Of a stretch of 64,000 nucleotides of DNA, positions 34,548 through 43,041 are shown one piece after another. This DNA is from Martinezella calliandrae. Its GTDB lineage: Bacteria; Pseudomonadota; Alphaproteobacteria; Rhizobiales; Rhizobiaceae. The position numbers and the translations under genes are program-made. The notes beneath the pieces are model-generated. The model made no database searches. It saw only the letters and a program-made list of their open reading frames with translations, and had not been told where the DNA came from. Numbering within the stretch: the stretch's first letter is position 1; each line of letters opens with the position of its first letter. The stretch covers positions 1 through 64,000 of the forward strand of contig NZ_JARFYN010000016.1 of NCBI RefSeq assembly GCF_030272695.1, given 5' to 3'.

Positions 34548-35378
34548 TCAATGCGCGGTCCAGCCGCCGTCGACGGGGATCGCCGTGCCGGTAATTGATC
34601 CGGCAAGGTCGCCGCAGAGAAACACGGTGAGCGCACCCATTTCCTCGACGGCTGCAAAACGCTTTGTGGGTTGATCCTTCAGGAAGACCTCGCGGATCAC
34701 GGCATCCCGCGCGATGTTATGCGACTTCGCCTGATCATCGATTTGATGCTCGACAAGCGGCGTCCATACATAGCCGGGGCAAATAGCGTTGGATGTGACG
34801 CCGAATTCCGCGCCTTCGAGCGCGATCGTCTTCGTGAAACCGACAATGCCGTGCTTGGCGGCCACATAGGCGGATTTGAACGGCGATGCGATCAATCCAT
34901 GGGCCGAGGCGACATTGATGATCCGGCCATAGCCCCTGGCGCACATGCTGTCGAATGTCGCCTGAACCAGATGGAAAGCGGCGGAAAGATTAATGGCAAG
35001 AATGGCATCCCACTTTTCCCGAGGGAACGTGCCGATCGGCGAAACATGCTGGATGCCGGCATTGTTGACGACGATGTCGACCTGTCCAAACCGCGCGACC
35101 GCCCGCTCGACCATCATGCGGATGGCCTCCGGTTTTGCCATGTCGGCGGCATCATAGGCGACGTCGACGTCGTTGTCTCCGGCAATGGCGGCACGCAGCG
35201 CCTCGATCTCGGCAGGGTCGCCAAAGCCGTTCAACATGACGGCCGCACCAGCCCTCGCAAGCGCATGCGCAATGCCAAGACCGATGCCGCTGGTTGAACC
35301 GGTGACGATGGCGCTGCGCCCTTCCAAGGGCTTGCGGCCGACGAGAGTATCAATTTCAGGATCAAAGGCGTTCAACAT
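34548..35378 (-). CDS. 3-hydroxybutyrate dehydrogenase (SDR family), second copy
   Basis: NAD-dependent SDR of 276 residues, second bdh-like gene of the window. Motifs: TGSTSGIGLGIAHALARAGA for cofactor, NNAGIQHVSPIGTFP, catalytic Y-x-x-x-K in SAYVAAKHGIVGFTKTIALE, and NAICPGYVWTPLVEHQIDD. The C-terminus (IPVDGGWTAH) is the form typical of 3-hydroxybutyrate dehydrogenases of proteobacteria. A GGAGAGCAC site precedes the ATG at 35378. It carries a 16-residue N-terminal extension relative to the first copy. Divergent from a LysR gene; probable operon with the patatin gene. Confidence 0.9.
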   Translation of the reverse strand: MLNAFDPEIDTLVGRKPLEGRSAIVTGSTSGIGLGIAHALARAGAAVMLNGFGDPAEIEALRAAIAGDNDVDVAYDAADMAKPEAIRMMVERAVARFGQVDIVVNNAGIQHVSPIGTFPREKWDAILAINLSAAFHLVQATFDSMCARGYGRIINVASAHGLIASPFKSAYVAAKHGIVGFTKTIALEGAEFGVTSNAICPGYVWTPLVEHQIDDQAKSHNIARDAVIREVFLKDQPTKRFAAVEEMGALTVFLCGDLAGSITGTAIPVDGGWTAH

Positions 35379-35467
35379 ATGTGCTCTCCACTGTGATCGG
35401 CAATGCCGTCTGGCGTCTTGCAGTCACAGTGGATGACCGGCGTTCATTTTAGAAATGCCAGTCTGGT

Positions 35468-35486
35468 ATGGAATTGATAAATCCAT
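35468..35486. promoter_or_regulatory. LysR-type dyad between bdh and lysR
   Basis: ATGGA and its complement TCCAT separated by 9 bp (35468-35472 and 35482-35486) form a T-N11-A-like LysR box. It is centred about 80 bp upstream of the LysR start and 100 bp from the bdh start, where a regulator bound between divergent genes would sit. Confidence 0.55.
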
Positions 35487-35558
35487 AGCATTGGATGAGA
35501 ATGCCGGCCGCAGAGAAAATTGGAGCATCGCAAATCGCGTTCATCCCGGGGGGCGGCG

Positions 35559-36455
35559 ATGGATATTCATCACATAAAGTATTTCCTGGCAGTGTGCGAA
35601 ACGCGCAATTTCACGCGAGCGGCCGAAAAGAGCAATGTCACACAGCCGGCCCTTAGCCGCGCGATACAGCAGCTCGAGGACGAGGTGGGCGGTCTGCTGT
35701 TCCGTCGAGAGCGCAATCTCTCACACATCACGGATCTCGGCAATCTGCTTCGTCCGCGGTTCCAGCAGATCCAGGATGAGTTGATGGGCGTGCGTACGGA
35801 AGCGTCACGATTTCTCTGTCTCAGCGAAGCCCATCTCAAGATCGGCATCATGTGCACGATCGGCCCGCGCCGATTCACCGGCCTCCTGACCGATTTCAAC
35901 ATGCGCCACAAGGGTATACAGCTACAGCTTATCGAAGGCGTGCCCACAAAACTGTCCGATCTTCTGGAGACCGGCGAAATCGATGTGGCATTGATGTCTA
36001 CGGCAACGAGCTTCCCCGAGCGCTTTGACGTCACCTCGCTTTTTCGCGAGAGATTCATGCTTGCCTTCCCTGCCGGCCACAGGCTCAGTCAATATGAAGC
36101 AATTCCCATCGCGGCGATCGACGGCGAAGTTTATCTGCGTCGCGTCAACTGCGAATATTGGGACTATCTCACGGATCTCTGTGACGCGCAGGGAGTGAAG
36201 ACGCTCGTTTCCTATTCGAGCGAACGGGAAGACTGGATCCAGAACCTGGTGGCCGGTGGCCTCGGCATTTGCTTTATTCCTGAGTATAGCGCCGTCGTCC
36301 CTGGACTGCAGGTGCGGCCTGTTGCAGAACCGGAAGTCACCCGAGAAGTCTGCCTCGTGACAGTCGCGGGCCGCCGTTTCTCCCCGGCAGTTTCGGCCTT
36401 CGTCGGCGCCGTGAAATCGTATGGTTGGGCATGCCCGCCGAGCCGGCCGCATTGA
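35559..36455 (+). CDS. LysR-family transcriptional regulator
   Basis: Regulator of 298 residues; the ATG at 35559 gives the typical opening MDIHHIKYFLAVCETRNFTR. HTH: NFTRAAEKSNVTQPALSRAI QQLEDEVGGLLFRRER. The effector domain has LKIGIMCTIGPRRFTGLLTD and GLGICFIPEYS. Divergent from bdh-patatin and followed by the cupin/MFS genes, so either side may be its target; the dyad lies on the bdh side. Confidence 0.9.
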   Translation: MDIHHIKYFLAVCETRNFTRAAEKSNVTQPALSRAIQQLEDEVGGLLFRRERNLSHITDLGNLLRPRFQQIQDELMGVRTEASRFLCLSEAHLKIGIMCTIGPRRFTGLLTDFNMRHKGIQLQLIEGVPTKLSDLLETGEIDVALMSTATSFPERFDVTSLFRERFMLAFPAGHRLSQYEAIPIAAIDGEVYLRRVNCEYWDYLTDLCDAQGVKTLVSYSSEREDWIQNLVAGGLGICFIPEYSAVVPGLQVRPVAEPEVTREVCLVTVAGRRFSPAVSAFVGAVKSYGWACPPSRPH

Positions 36456-36660
36456 CGTATCTTGCTGCGACGTATCTTGCTACCCATGCCGAGGGCAGCC
36501 TGGCAATCCGCTGGGCGCCTGGCGCTTGCTTTTGCGGCCTATAATAGCTGGCGCCTATCGAATTCAAAAGCAGCTGGTATTTCTCTTCCGATCGGCGATC
36601 CGCCACTCTTCGTTCATGCCTGGCACCGACATCGCCGGGCTCCAACAAGGAGAACCGCCC

Positions 36661-37158
36661 ATGAATTCCACATTAAAAACCAACCGCATCTCTTTGGCCA
36701 CGCTGGCCTTCAGCGCATTGACGTTCGCCGCCGGCCTGCCTGTCACGTCTGCCTTGGCCGGCGACTGCCCGGCCGATCAAGTGGCCGAAAATGGCATGAA
36801 GCCTGGTGCGATGATGCCGAAGGGCGTCACCGATACCATCATCACAACTATCGATCTCTCGTCCAAGGGAGACGCCTGGAAGGGCAGCATGCTGCGCATG
36901 CGCAAGCTCGTCGTTCAGCCGGGCGGCATTGTTCCCTGGCATTCGCATGATATGCGCCCGGCCAATATCCTGATCGTCTCCGGATCGATCACCGAATACC
37001 GCAGCACCTGCAAGGTGCCGATACTGCACAGGGCGGGCGAGGTTACCGCCGAATTCGGCCATCTCTCACACTGGTGGAAGAACAACGGCAAGATTCCGGC
37101 CGTGCTTTATTCCTCCGACATCCTGAGCCCCGAAATGCACGATGATGCAGCGATGTAA
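36661..37158 (+). CDS. exported cupin-domain protein
   Basis: Predicted periplasmic protein of 165 residues. A Sec signal peptide (ISLATLAFSALTFAAGLPVT, cleavage after ALA near residue 34) is followed by a cupin fold: VVQPGGIVPWHSHDMRPANI carries the PG-(X)5-H-x-H motif, and later IPAVLYSSDILSP. A likely metal site is H in WHSHD and H near HAGEV/FGH. AAGGAGAA upstream supports the ATG at 36661. The substrate is unknown. It precedes an MFS transporter by 93 bp, with an inverted repeat between them. The 200 bp before it show no other gene. Confidence 0.85.
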   Translation: MNSTLKTNRISLATLAFSALTFAAGLPVTSALAGDCPADQVAENGMKPGAMMPKGVTDTIITTIDLSSKGDAWKGSMLRMRKLVVQPGGIVPWHSHDMRPANILIVSGSITEYRSTCKVPILHRAGEVTAEFGHLSHWWKNNGKIPAVLYSSDILSPEMHDDAAM

Positions 37159-37199
37159 TTGCTGCCTTACCGGTTAAGGCACGCCGCAAAGCCGCTCTC

Positions 37200-37229
37200 C
37201 GGCGTTTCCGGCAATAGCAGGAAACGCCG
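37200..37229. repeat. perfect 10-bp inverted repeat between cupin and MFS genes
   Basis: CGGCGTTTCC (37200-37209) and its complement (37220-37229) flank a 10-bp loop. There is no T-run, so it is either a weak attenuating hairpin or an operator for the MFS gene. Confidence 0.5.
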
Positions 37230-37251
37230 CATGTTCCCGGAGGACCTAACA

Positions 37252-38457
37252 ATGACCGATATCGAGCAGCCGCTCAAAGCATTCGTTCATGTGCGCACGA
37301 TCGTTCGCGCCGATTCCTGGCAGTTCGGGCTAATCGCACTCATCGCTTTCCTGACCCTTGTTGACCTCTTTGCAGCACAGGCCGTATTGCCTTCCCTAGT
37401 CGAGAGGTTTCACGTCAGCCGCGCGGCCATGGGTTCTGCCGTCAATGCGAGCACATTCGGCATGGCGATCGCCGGCCTGCTCGTGGCCTTCTTCGGCAGC
37501 GACATTGACCGGCGCAACGGCATCTGGATCAGTCTCGCCATCCTATCGATTCCGACGACCCTGCTGGCATTTACCGACAACATCATTGTTTTCGCCACGC
37601 TACGGGTGCTTCAGGGCCTATGCATGTCGACAGCCTTCACGCTCACGGCTGCCTATCTGTCCGAGCGCTTTTCCGCCGGTAAAGCTGCCGGAGCCTTGGC
37701 GGCTTATGTCACTGGCAATGTCGCCAGCAATCTCTTTGGCCGCATCCTGTCTGCCGCCGTTGCCGGCATTGGCGGCCTTTCGTTGAACTTTCTGATGTTC
37801 GCCGTGCTCAATCTCCTCGGTGCCGCTTTGGTGTGGTTCACGCTCAAGAGGACGGCAAGCATGATGCCCGCCAACAATCGTGGCAGCCTAACCATGCGCA
37901 TCTGGCACGTTCATCTTGCCGATCCGGATCTGCGCCGCGTCTTTATGATTGGCTTCCTGATCCTGTTCGTGTTCATCGGCACCTACACCTATGTGAATTT
38001 TCAGATCGTCGCACTGGGTGTGCCGCCGATGGCGCTCGGGCTCGTCTACCTCGTTTTCCTTCCTTCGATGGTGACCACACCGTTTGCCGGCAAGCTAGCA
38101 AGCTATGTGGGACCGACGGCCGGGATCATGCTGACCCTAGCCATGGCCATCATCGGGCTCCTGGCACTTCTCAGCGCAAATTTGCCAATCATCCTCAGCG
38201 GATTGACGCTGATAGCCATAGGCACCTTCCTGGCACAGGCGATAGCGACCGGCACCATCGGCCGGCGTGCCATCAGCGACAAGGCGGGTGCCAGCGGCAT
38301 CTACCTGGCATCCTATTATACCGGCGGCATGATCGGCAGTCTGGCTCTCGGACAGGTTTATGACGATTTCGGCTGGAGTGCCTGCGTGCTCGTCCTGATC
38401 GCGGCACTCGCCACAGCAATGCTGCTCGCAAGTTCGCTGAGCGCGCCGCACCCATAA
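37252..38457 (+). CDS. MFS transporter
   Basis: Predicted inner-membrane transporter of 401 residues with about 12 hydrophobic helices. The ATG at 37252 has a GGAGGA site; upstream in-frame codons run through the hairpin and are rejected. The protein opens with a cytosolic tail, then FGLIALIAFLTLVDLFAAQA, and the loop 2-3 motif DIDRRNGIWISL. Late helices include GTFLAQAIATGTIGRRA and a YYTGGMIGSLALGQVYDDFG segment of the drug/sugar-efflux type (YajR/AraJ-like). Specific substrate unknown. Confidence 0.88.
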   Translation: MTDIEQPLKAFVHVRTIVRADSWQFGLIALIAFLTLVDLFAAQAVLPSLVERFHVSRAAMGSAVNASTFGMAIAGLLVAFFGSDIDRRNGIWISLAILSIPTTLLAFTDNIIVFATLRVLQGLCMSTAFTLTAAYLSERFSAGKAAGALAAYVTGNVASNLFGRILSAAVAGIGGLSLNFLMFAVLNLLGAALVWFTLKRTASMMPANNRGSLTMRIWHVHLADPDLRRVFMIGFLILFVFIGTYTYVNFQIVALGVPPMALGLVYLVFLPSMVTTPFAGKLASYVGPTAGIMLTLAMAIIGLLALLSANLPIILSGLTLIAIGTFLAQAIATGTIGRRAISDKAGASGIYLASYYTGGMIGSLALGQVYDDFGWSACVLVLIAALATAMLLASSLSAPHP

Positions 38458-38550
38458 ATCCAGCCTATCGAGACGGCCGGCATATGTGTCGCCGTTCCGT
38501 TCAAACCCGACAACAATGTCGAATGTGCACCCAACCAAGGAGAGATTGAT

Positions 38551-39033
38551 ATGCAAAGAGTGTTCAGCCTATTCTTCACCGCCATGCTTTCATTGGCAGG
38601 CATAATCGTGGCGGCGCCCGCCTCAGTCGCCCAGGCAGGTGCGCGCGACGGCGTCGTTGTTCTGGAGAGCCGCTACTCGGTTGATGAGACCGTCAGCAAG
38701 ATCAAGGCCAGTGTCGCCGAAAAGGGCATCATGCTGTTCGATGATATCGATCAGGCGGCTCTCGGCACTGCCGCCGGCAACGAGGTGCGTCCTTCGCGGC
38801 TGATCTTGTTCGGCAATCCGGCATTGGGAACGACATTCATCACCGCCAATCCCAGAGCCGGGCTCGATTGGCCAGTCCGCGTTCTCGTCTACGAAACGAA
38901 GGACGGGACGGCTCGCGTCGCTTACACAGATTTTAGCTGGATCGCGCGACGCCACGGCATCACCAACCGCGATAAGGAGTTCAAGATGGCGTCTGACGTC
39001 ACCAAAGCGGTGACGGAACCGGTCAGCCAATGA
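38551..39033 (+). CDS. exported DUF302 protein
   Basis: Predicted periplasmic protein of 160 residues. A signal peptide (FSLFFTAMLSLAGIIVAAPA) ends near ASVAQA. The DUF302 domain follows: SRYSVDETVSKIKASVAEKG, NPALGTTFITANPRAGLDWP and VRVLVYETKDGTARVAYTDF. DUF302 proteins have a swapped-hairpin beta fold and unknown function; some bind lipid-like ligands. An AAGGAGAG site precedes the ATG. Follows the MFS gene by 94 bp, possibly in the same operon. Confidence 0.85.
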   Translation: MQRVFSLFFTAMLSLAGIIVAAPASVAQAGARDGVVVLESRYSVDETVSKIKASVAEKGIMLFDDIDQAALGTAAGNEVRPSRLILFGNPALGTTFITANPRAGLDWPVRVLVYETKDGTARVAYTDFSWIARRHGITNRDKEFKMASDVTKAVTEPVSQ

Positions 39034-39573
39034 GTCGAACATGCTGATGCCCTATTGGCATCTGGGTCGAAGTCGCTGCATGTGCCCGACCGGTAGGCTT
39101 GAAAGAAGGTCTTTTGTTCGGCGTTTCCGGCGTGAGGGCACGGCTCGTTGCTGACGCGCCAATAGATCCAACACGCGGCGCAATGCGTTGGGGGTGCAAT
39201 GCGCCGCGTGGAGAACGTCCCCGGCCATGCGACGGGAGACGTTTGGCGCAGAAATAAGTTCGACGCACAGATTCCGCCGTTTACCGAATAGGCGAACGCG
39301 GTTCTGCTGGACGATGTAGATTTCGCACGGCTGCTTGGAGACGCACGAAGTCGTATGGGCCTGCTTTCCGCGCTGATACCATTGCGAACCCGGTCCAGCA
39401 CCCTTGTGTTGGACCTCATGGGGAGTATGGCCATATCTCCAACGGGAACGAGACTTCATCGACAGCAGCAGGAGAAGCAGCTCCACGAGCTGCATTCGAA
39501 TACAATCTGAAGCTGGCACGGTTGTAAGTGTTGGAGCGGGCGCGCTCCATTTCAAACAGAAGTTTCCGCCAGA
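39034..39573. other. 540-bp stretch without a supportable gene
   Basis: Several open frames exist on both strands but none shows family motifs, a ribosome site or biased codon use. A plus-strand frame around 39245-39420 (readable as FDAQIPPFTE, stop, then ANAVLLDDVDFARLLGDARS) could be a decayed gene end; I cannot name it. Confidence 0.5.
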
Positions 39574-39864
39574 CTACAATCCCAAAGGCCACTGCTGATG
39601 CGCCTGCATGACGGTCAAAATCTCAATGTCCTGGCCGACACGGTAAGGAATGATATAGGGAATATCCGCCAGCACCACCTCACGCGTGCCTTTGATACGG
39701 CCGGCACGCCCCGTCGCCGGAAAATCCGCCAGCATATCGACAGCCGAGACAATTCGAGCGACAACACGCGCGGCGGCGTCGGGATTGTCCTTCTGGATAA
39801 ACTCGCCAATTTCATCAAGCCGTCGCAACGCCCTTAACGTCCAGCGAATGCGCTTCCGACTCAT
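39574..39864 (-). CDS. parE: ParE/RelE-family toxin
   Basis: Toxin of a type II module, 96 residues, compact RelE/ParE fold. Motifs: IRWTLRALRRLDEIGEFIQK at the N-terminus, FPATGRAGRIKGTREVVLAD, and the C-terminal YIIPYRVGQDIEILTVMQAH. ParE toxins inhibit DNA gyrase; RelE toxins cleave mRNA; the ParE-type end (IPYRV..ILTVMHA) favours ParE. Located 2 bp after the antitoxin stop, so translationally coupled. Confidence 0.9.
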   Translation of the reverse strand: MSRKRIRWTLRALRRLDEIGEFIQKDNPDAAARVVARIVSAVDMLADFPATGRAGRIKGTREVVLADIPYIIPYRVGQDIEILTVMQAHQQWPLGL

Positions 39865-39866
39865 GA

Positions 39867-40106
39867 TTAGCGTGCGGACTTGACGTATTTCCCGACAACC
39901 TTCGCCACGTCGTCGTCGCTGGCGAATTCACCCCGGTTGGCTTCCGCCAACCCGGTTTCGATCTCGGCAAGCTGCCACTCTTCACGAGCGACATAATCCT
40001 CAATCGCCTGAGCGGCCATATACGAGCGGGAGCGATCGAGCTTTTCCGCGATCTGGTCAAGCTTGCTGGCGGTTTCGTCTGAGACGCGAACGGTGAACGC
40101 AGTCAT
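39867..40106 (-). CDS. parD: ParD/CopG-like ribbon-helix-helix antitoxin
   Basis: Antitoxin of 79 residues. The ATG at 40106 (MTAFTVRVSDETASKLDQIA) is preferred to an upstream TTG. The N-terminal ribbon-helix-helix is FTVRVSDETASKLDQIAEKL DRSRSYMAAQAIEDYV; the C-terminal helix (EIETGLAEANRGEFASDDDV) is the expected toxin-wrapping segment. It should repress its own operon via the dyad directly upstream. Confidence 0.9.
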   Translation of the reverse strand: MTAFTVRVSDETASKLDQIAEKLDRSRSYMAAQAIEDYVAREEWQLAEIETGLAEANRGEFASDDDVAKVVGKYVKSAR

Positions 40107-40121
40107 GGCATCCAACTATCC

Positions 40122-40163
40122 TTGGTTCACTATAATTATTGGTGAACCAACGTGGTTCGTCAA
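40122..40163 (-). promoter_or_regulatory. operator dyad and promoter of the ParDE module
   Basis: TTGGTTCAC (40122-40130) and its exact complement GTGAACCAA (40142-40150) flank an AT-rich centre. On the minus strand TTGACG (40158-40163) and AATAAT (40135-40140) are 17 bp apart, so the dyad overlaps the promoter, as expected for antitoxin autorepression. Confidence 0.75.
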
Positions 40164-40358
40164 GGTTCTGCTCATGTAGGGGGCTTTCGATTGGGTAATG
40201 GATTCCGGTCATCGGGCTCTGACCTGGTGACCGGATAGGGACTTTTCCATTTTTAAGGCCCGCCAAGCGGGCTAACAAATCGGCAAGCGATTTGTGACGA
40301 TACCCGTTCGGGTGTCCTACCGGACCTTGCGGACCCGGCTTTCGTCACGCCATCGACA

Positions 40359-40991
40359 TCAGCCTTCTGACACTACAGTTCCAGGCCGCGGCAAAAGTAC
40401 TAAGTCCGCCGCTTCGTTGGCATCCTTGAGCAGCGTCTTGCGCGGCGTGCCCATCTGCGCACGCATAGTCAGACCACGGGAAAGGTCGAGAACCTGGCTC
40501 GCGCGCACGGTTACGGGAAAGTCAGAAGGGATTTCTCCCGCGCTGATCCCGTCGCAGTAACGGCGTTCCACGAGCGCCAGCCCGCCAGCCATGGCGTCTT
40601 GCAGGAACTGCCTGACCTCAGCGTCGTCTACGAGGGGCGCGATGCACACCAATAGACATCCTGGTGCGGCCCCTTCCTCAGTCGCAGCTTCTACTGCGTG
40701 CCTCAGGAAGCCGACCAGCGAGTCGCGAAGAGCCGGCGGCGAGAAGAGCGCCTTCGCAGCGCGCGCGCCCTTCGCCTCGGCATACGCTCGAAGGGCGCGC
40801 AGGAATATCGCCCGTTTGTCCCCGAAGACGGAATACAGGCTCGGCCGTCCCACACCCATGCCTGCGACGAGATCGTCAATCGTTACTCCGTCGTAGCCTT
40901 TCGACCGGAACACCCGGACCGCTTTGTCCAGCGCGTCCCTCTCGTCGAAGCTACGCGGCCGCCCGCGCGGCCTCTCAGCATTTTGAAACAT
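40359..40991 (-). CDS. TetR-family transcriptional regulator
   Basis: Repressor of 210 residues. HTH: GVTIDDLVAGMGVGRPSLYS VFGDKRAIFLRAL; the start MFQNAERPRGRPRSFDERDA is typical of AcrR/TetR with a TetR_C_16-like domain (CLLVCIAPLVDDAEVRQFLQ). It is divergent from the first SDR gene at 41114. Its start codon overlaps one copy of the shared TTTTGAA..TTTAG-type motif described in the next entry, so it may control itself and the SDR genes. Between 40116 and 40358 nothing else is seen. Confidence 0.88.
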   Translation of the reverse strand: MFQNAERPRGRPRSFDERDALDKAVRVFRSKGYDGVTIDDLVAGMGVGRPSLYSVFGDKRAIFLRALRAYAEAKGARAAKALFSPPALRDSLVGFLRHAVEAATEEGAAPGCLLVCIAPLVDDAEVRQFLQDAMAGGLALVERRYCDGISAGEIPSDFPVTVRASQVLDLSRGLTMRAQMGTPRKTLLKDANEAADLVLLPRPGTVVSEG

Positions 40992-41050
40992 TTAGTCTGA
41001 AACTCCTTGACCGCTACCTTTGCATCAATATATAACTAAATAGTTCAAAA
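40981..41050. promoter_or_regulatory. repeated CTAAATAGTTCAAAA motif at tetR / SDR control region
   Basis: CTAAATAGTTCAAAA at 41036-41050 has a near-complement (TTTTGAAACATTTAG) at 40981-40995 overlapping the tetR start, and the 13-mer AAATAGTTCAAAA recurs at 42191-42203 ahead of the second SDR gene. AACTA-AA-TAGTT (41034-41045) is also a short dyad. A likely TetR binding set. Confidence 0.6.
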
Positions 41051-41113
41051 ATGACAAGGCGGCTCCTAATTTCGTGGGGCTCCGCCGAGCTCACCCTTGG
41101 TCACGGAGCCGCC

Positions 41114-42088
41114 ATGGAACATTCAATCGCTCTCGTCACCGGCGCCACCTCCGGGCTCGGTTATGCGTCGGCCCGCTTACTCGCCGCCAAGGGCTACCGT
41201 GAGGTCATCATTACCGGGCGCAGCCTGGCGGGCGCGAAGGAAGCGGCCGCGCAGCTCGCGACGGAGACCAAAAAACAAGTCTTCGCGCCGCTAGAGCTCG
41301 ACCTAGACAAGCCGTCCAGCGTTCAATCTGCTCTCGCCGAACTGGCCAAGCGAAATCGGCCAATCGATTTCTTACTGCTCAATGCAGGGTTGGTTCCCTT
41401 TAAGCAGCGCAAGCTCACCGCTGCGGGTGTCGAATCTTCGCAGGCTCCGCTTATCGGCCATCATCAACTGACTATCGGGTTGCTCCGCGCCAATCTGCTG
41501 AGCCCCAAGGCGCGGATCGTCATCGCTGGGGCGGAGCCTGCTCGCGGGGGTGTGCCCATGTTCAAATACACTGATCTGCCCGCCTTTGCGGCCAAACACT
41601 TCCGGGGCGATCGAACCGCCGCTGCTGAAGCCCTGATACGCAACGGGCCAGACGTGAAATATGTGCCAAACAACGCTTATGCCGACGCGAAGCTCATCAT
41701 CACTTGGTGGGTCGCGGCGCTGGCCCGCCGGCTGCCCTCCGGCATGGCCGTGTACGCCGTCTCGCCCGGTGGGGCGACCGCCACCAAGGTGGTGCGAAGC
41801 GCCAGCCCGATGTTGAGGTTTGTGTTCATCCCGATCGTGAACCTCATCCCGGGCATGAATCAGACGCCGGAGACCGCGGCCAGTCGCTACATCCAGGCGT
41901 CGGAATTTGGAACCGACGCCTCGGGCCAATTCTTCGCCTCGGCCAAAGGCAAGTTCTCGGGCCCAATCGAAGTGCAGCGCGAGCAACACCTCCACGATCG
42001 CGACAACCAGGAAGCCGCGTGGCAGGCAGTCGTCAAGGTTTCCGGCGTCGACTTGCCGAGTCCAGTCTCCCTAAGCCCGGCATCCTGA
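41114..42088 (+). CDS. short-chain dehydrogenase/reductase
   Basis: SDR-superfamily oxidoreductase of 324 residues, longer than classical SDRs. The ATG at 41114 starts MEHSIALVTGATSGLGYASA with the TGxxxGxG cofactor motif. Y-x-x-x-K is replaced by NNAYADAKLIITWWVAALAR, which still holds Tyr and Lys in the right spacing. LNAGLVPFK and VYAVSPGGATATKV complete the SDR set. Substrate unknown. First gene after the divergent tetR; the shared operator motif suggests TetR control. Confidence 0.87.
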   Translation: MEHSIALVTGATSGLGYASARLLAAKGYREVIITGRSLAGAKEAAAQLATETKKQVFAPLELDLDKPSSVQSALAELAKRNRPIDFLLLNAGLVPFKQRKLTAAGVESSQAPLIGHHQLTIGLLRANLLSPKARIVIAGAEPARGGVPMFKYTDLPAFAAKHFRGDRTAAAEALIRNGPDVKYVPNNAYADAKLIITWWVAALARRLPSGMAVYAVSPGGATATKVVRSASPMLRFVFIPIVNLIPGMNQTPETAASRYIQASEFGTDASGQFFASAKGKFSGPIEVQREQHLHDRDNQEAAWQAVVKVSGVDLPSPVSLSPAS

Positions 42089-42190
42089 AAGGGCGCCGAA
42101 TCGCGGCGAAGTGATCGCAGCCCAGCTTAATTTCGGAACAGATAGTACGAAATGCGCTTGATCCCTGTCGCCGCACCCAATCAACATACC

Positions 42191-42203
42191 AAATAGTTCA
42201 AAA
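42191..42203. promoter_or_regulatory. second copy of AAATAGTTCAAAA
   Basis: Exact 13-bp copy of the motif at 41038-41050, 37 bp upstream of the SDR start at 42240. Suggests that the second SDR gene has its own promoter under the same regulator. Confidence 0.55.
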
Positions 42204-42239
42204 CAGCTAAGCGCCACTAGCATCGCGAGGAGAATATGC

Positions 42240-42986
42240 ATGGCACGGTACCTGGATAAAAAAGTGGTGATTATCGGGGGCACCAGTGGCATGGGGCTCG
42301 TGACGGCGAAGATGCTCCTCGATGGGGGCGCACGCGTTCTGGTGACGGGTCGCTCGCAAGCGGGCCTTGAATCGGCGCGGAAGGAGCTTGGGGCGGCCGC
42401 CATAGTGGTTTCGAGCGACGCGCGGTCGTTAACCGACATCGACGCTCTCGCCGCCCAGGTGAAGACCGAGTTCGACACCGTCGACCTGCTTTTCGTCAAT
42501 GCCGGGTTCAGCATTCCAACGCCTGTCGCGAACATGACAGAGGCCATCTACGACGAGATGTTCAACCTCAACGCCAAAGGACCGTTTTTCGCGGTCCAGA
42601 AGTTCACGCCGCTGATCAAGCGGGGCGGCTCAGTCGTCCTCACGACCTCCGTTGCCAACGTCAAGGGATTGGCCGGCCAAGCCACATACGGAGCTGCCAA
42701 GGCTGCGCTGCGATCCTTCACTCGCGTGCTCGCCGCCGAGCTGCTTCCCCAGGAGATTCGCGTCAACGCGGTGTCGCCCGGCCCCATCGACACGGGCATT
42801 CTCAACAAGGTGATGCCCTCGGAAGACATGCGCACGCAGGTCAAGGAGCACATGCTTGGCATTATTCCGATGAAGCGCTTCGGGACGTCGGAGGAAATCG
42901 CCAAGGCCGTTGTCTTCCTCGCGTTCGAGGCGACCTTTACGACCGGCGCCGAACTGCCGGTTGATGGGGGCTGGTCGCAGCTCTGA
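42240..42986 (+). CDS. short-chain dehydrogenase/reductase
   Basis: Classical SDR of 248 residues. Cofactor motif GGTSGMGLVTAKMLLDGGAR, NAG motif (VNAGFS), catalytic YGAAKAALRSFTRVLAAELL, and RVNAVSPGPIDTGI. GAGGAG precedes the ATG. Ends with TTGAELPVDGGWSQL. Probable operon with the small gene and third SDR downstream. No substrate can be inferred; the three SDR genes together could modify a xenobiotic or signalling compound. Confidence 0.88.
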   Translation: MARYLDKKVVIIGGTSGMGLVTAKMLLDGGARVLVTGRSQAGLESARKELGAAAIVVSSDARSLTDIDALAAQVKTEFDTVDLLFVNAGFSIPTPVANMTEAIYDEMFNLNAKGPFFAVQKFTPLIKRGGSVVLTTSVANVKGLAGQATYGAAKAALRSFTRVLAAELLPQEIRVNAVSPGPIDTGILNKVMPSEDMRTQVKEHMLGIIPMKRFGTSEEIAKAVVFLAFEATFTTGAELPVDGGWSQL

Positions 42987-43041
42987 AATCGACACGTCGG
43001 CATGGAGCCAACCTTGCCGCCACTTCTCGAAGGGATCTCTG

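Noticed and set aside
38922-39555. Minus-strand frames of 160-170 codons after the DUF302 gene
   Set aside because: No similarity, low-complexity composition and no ribosome site; treated as non-coding.
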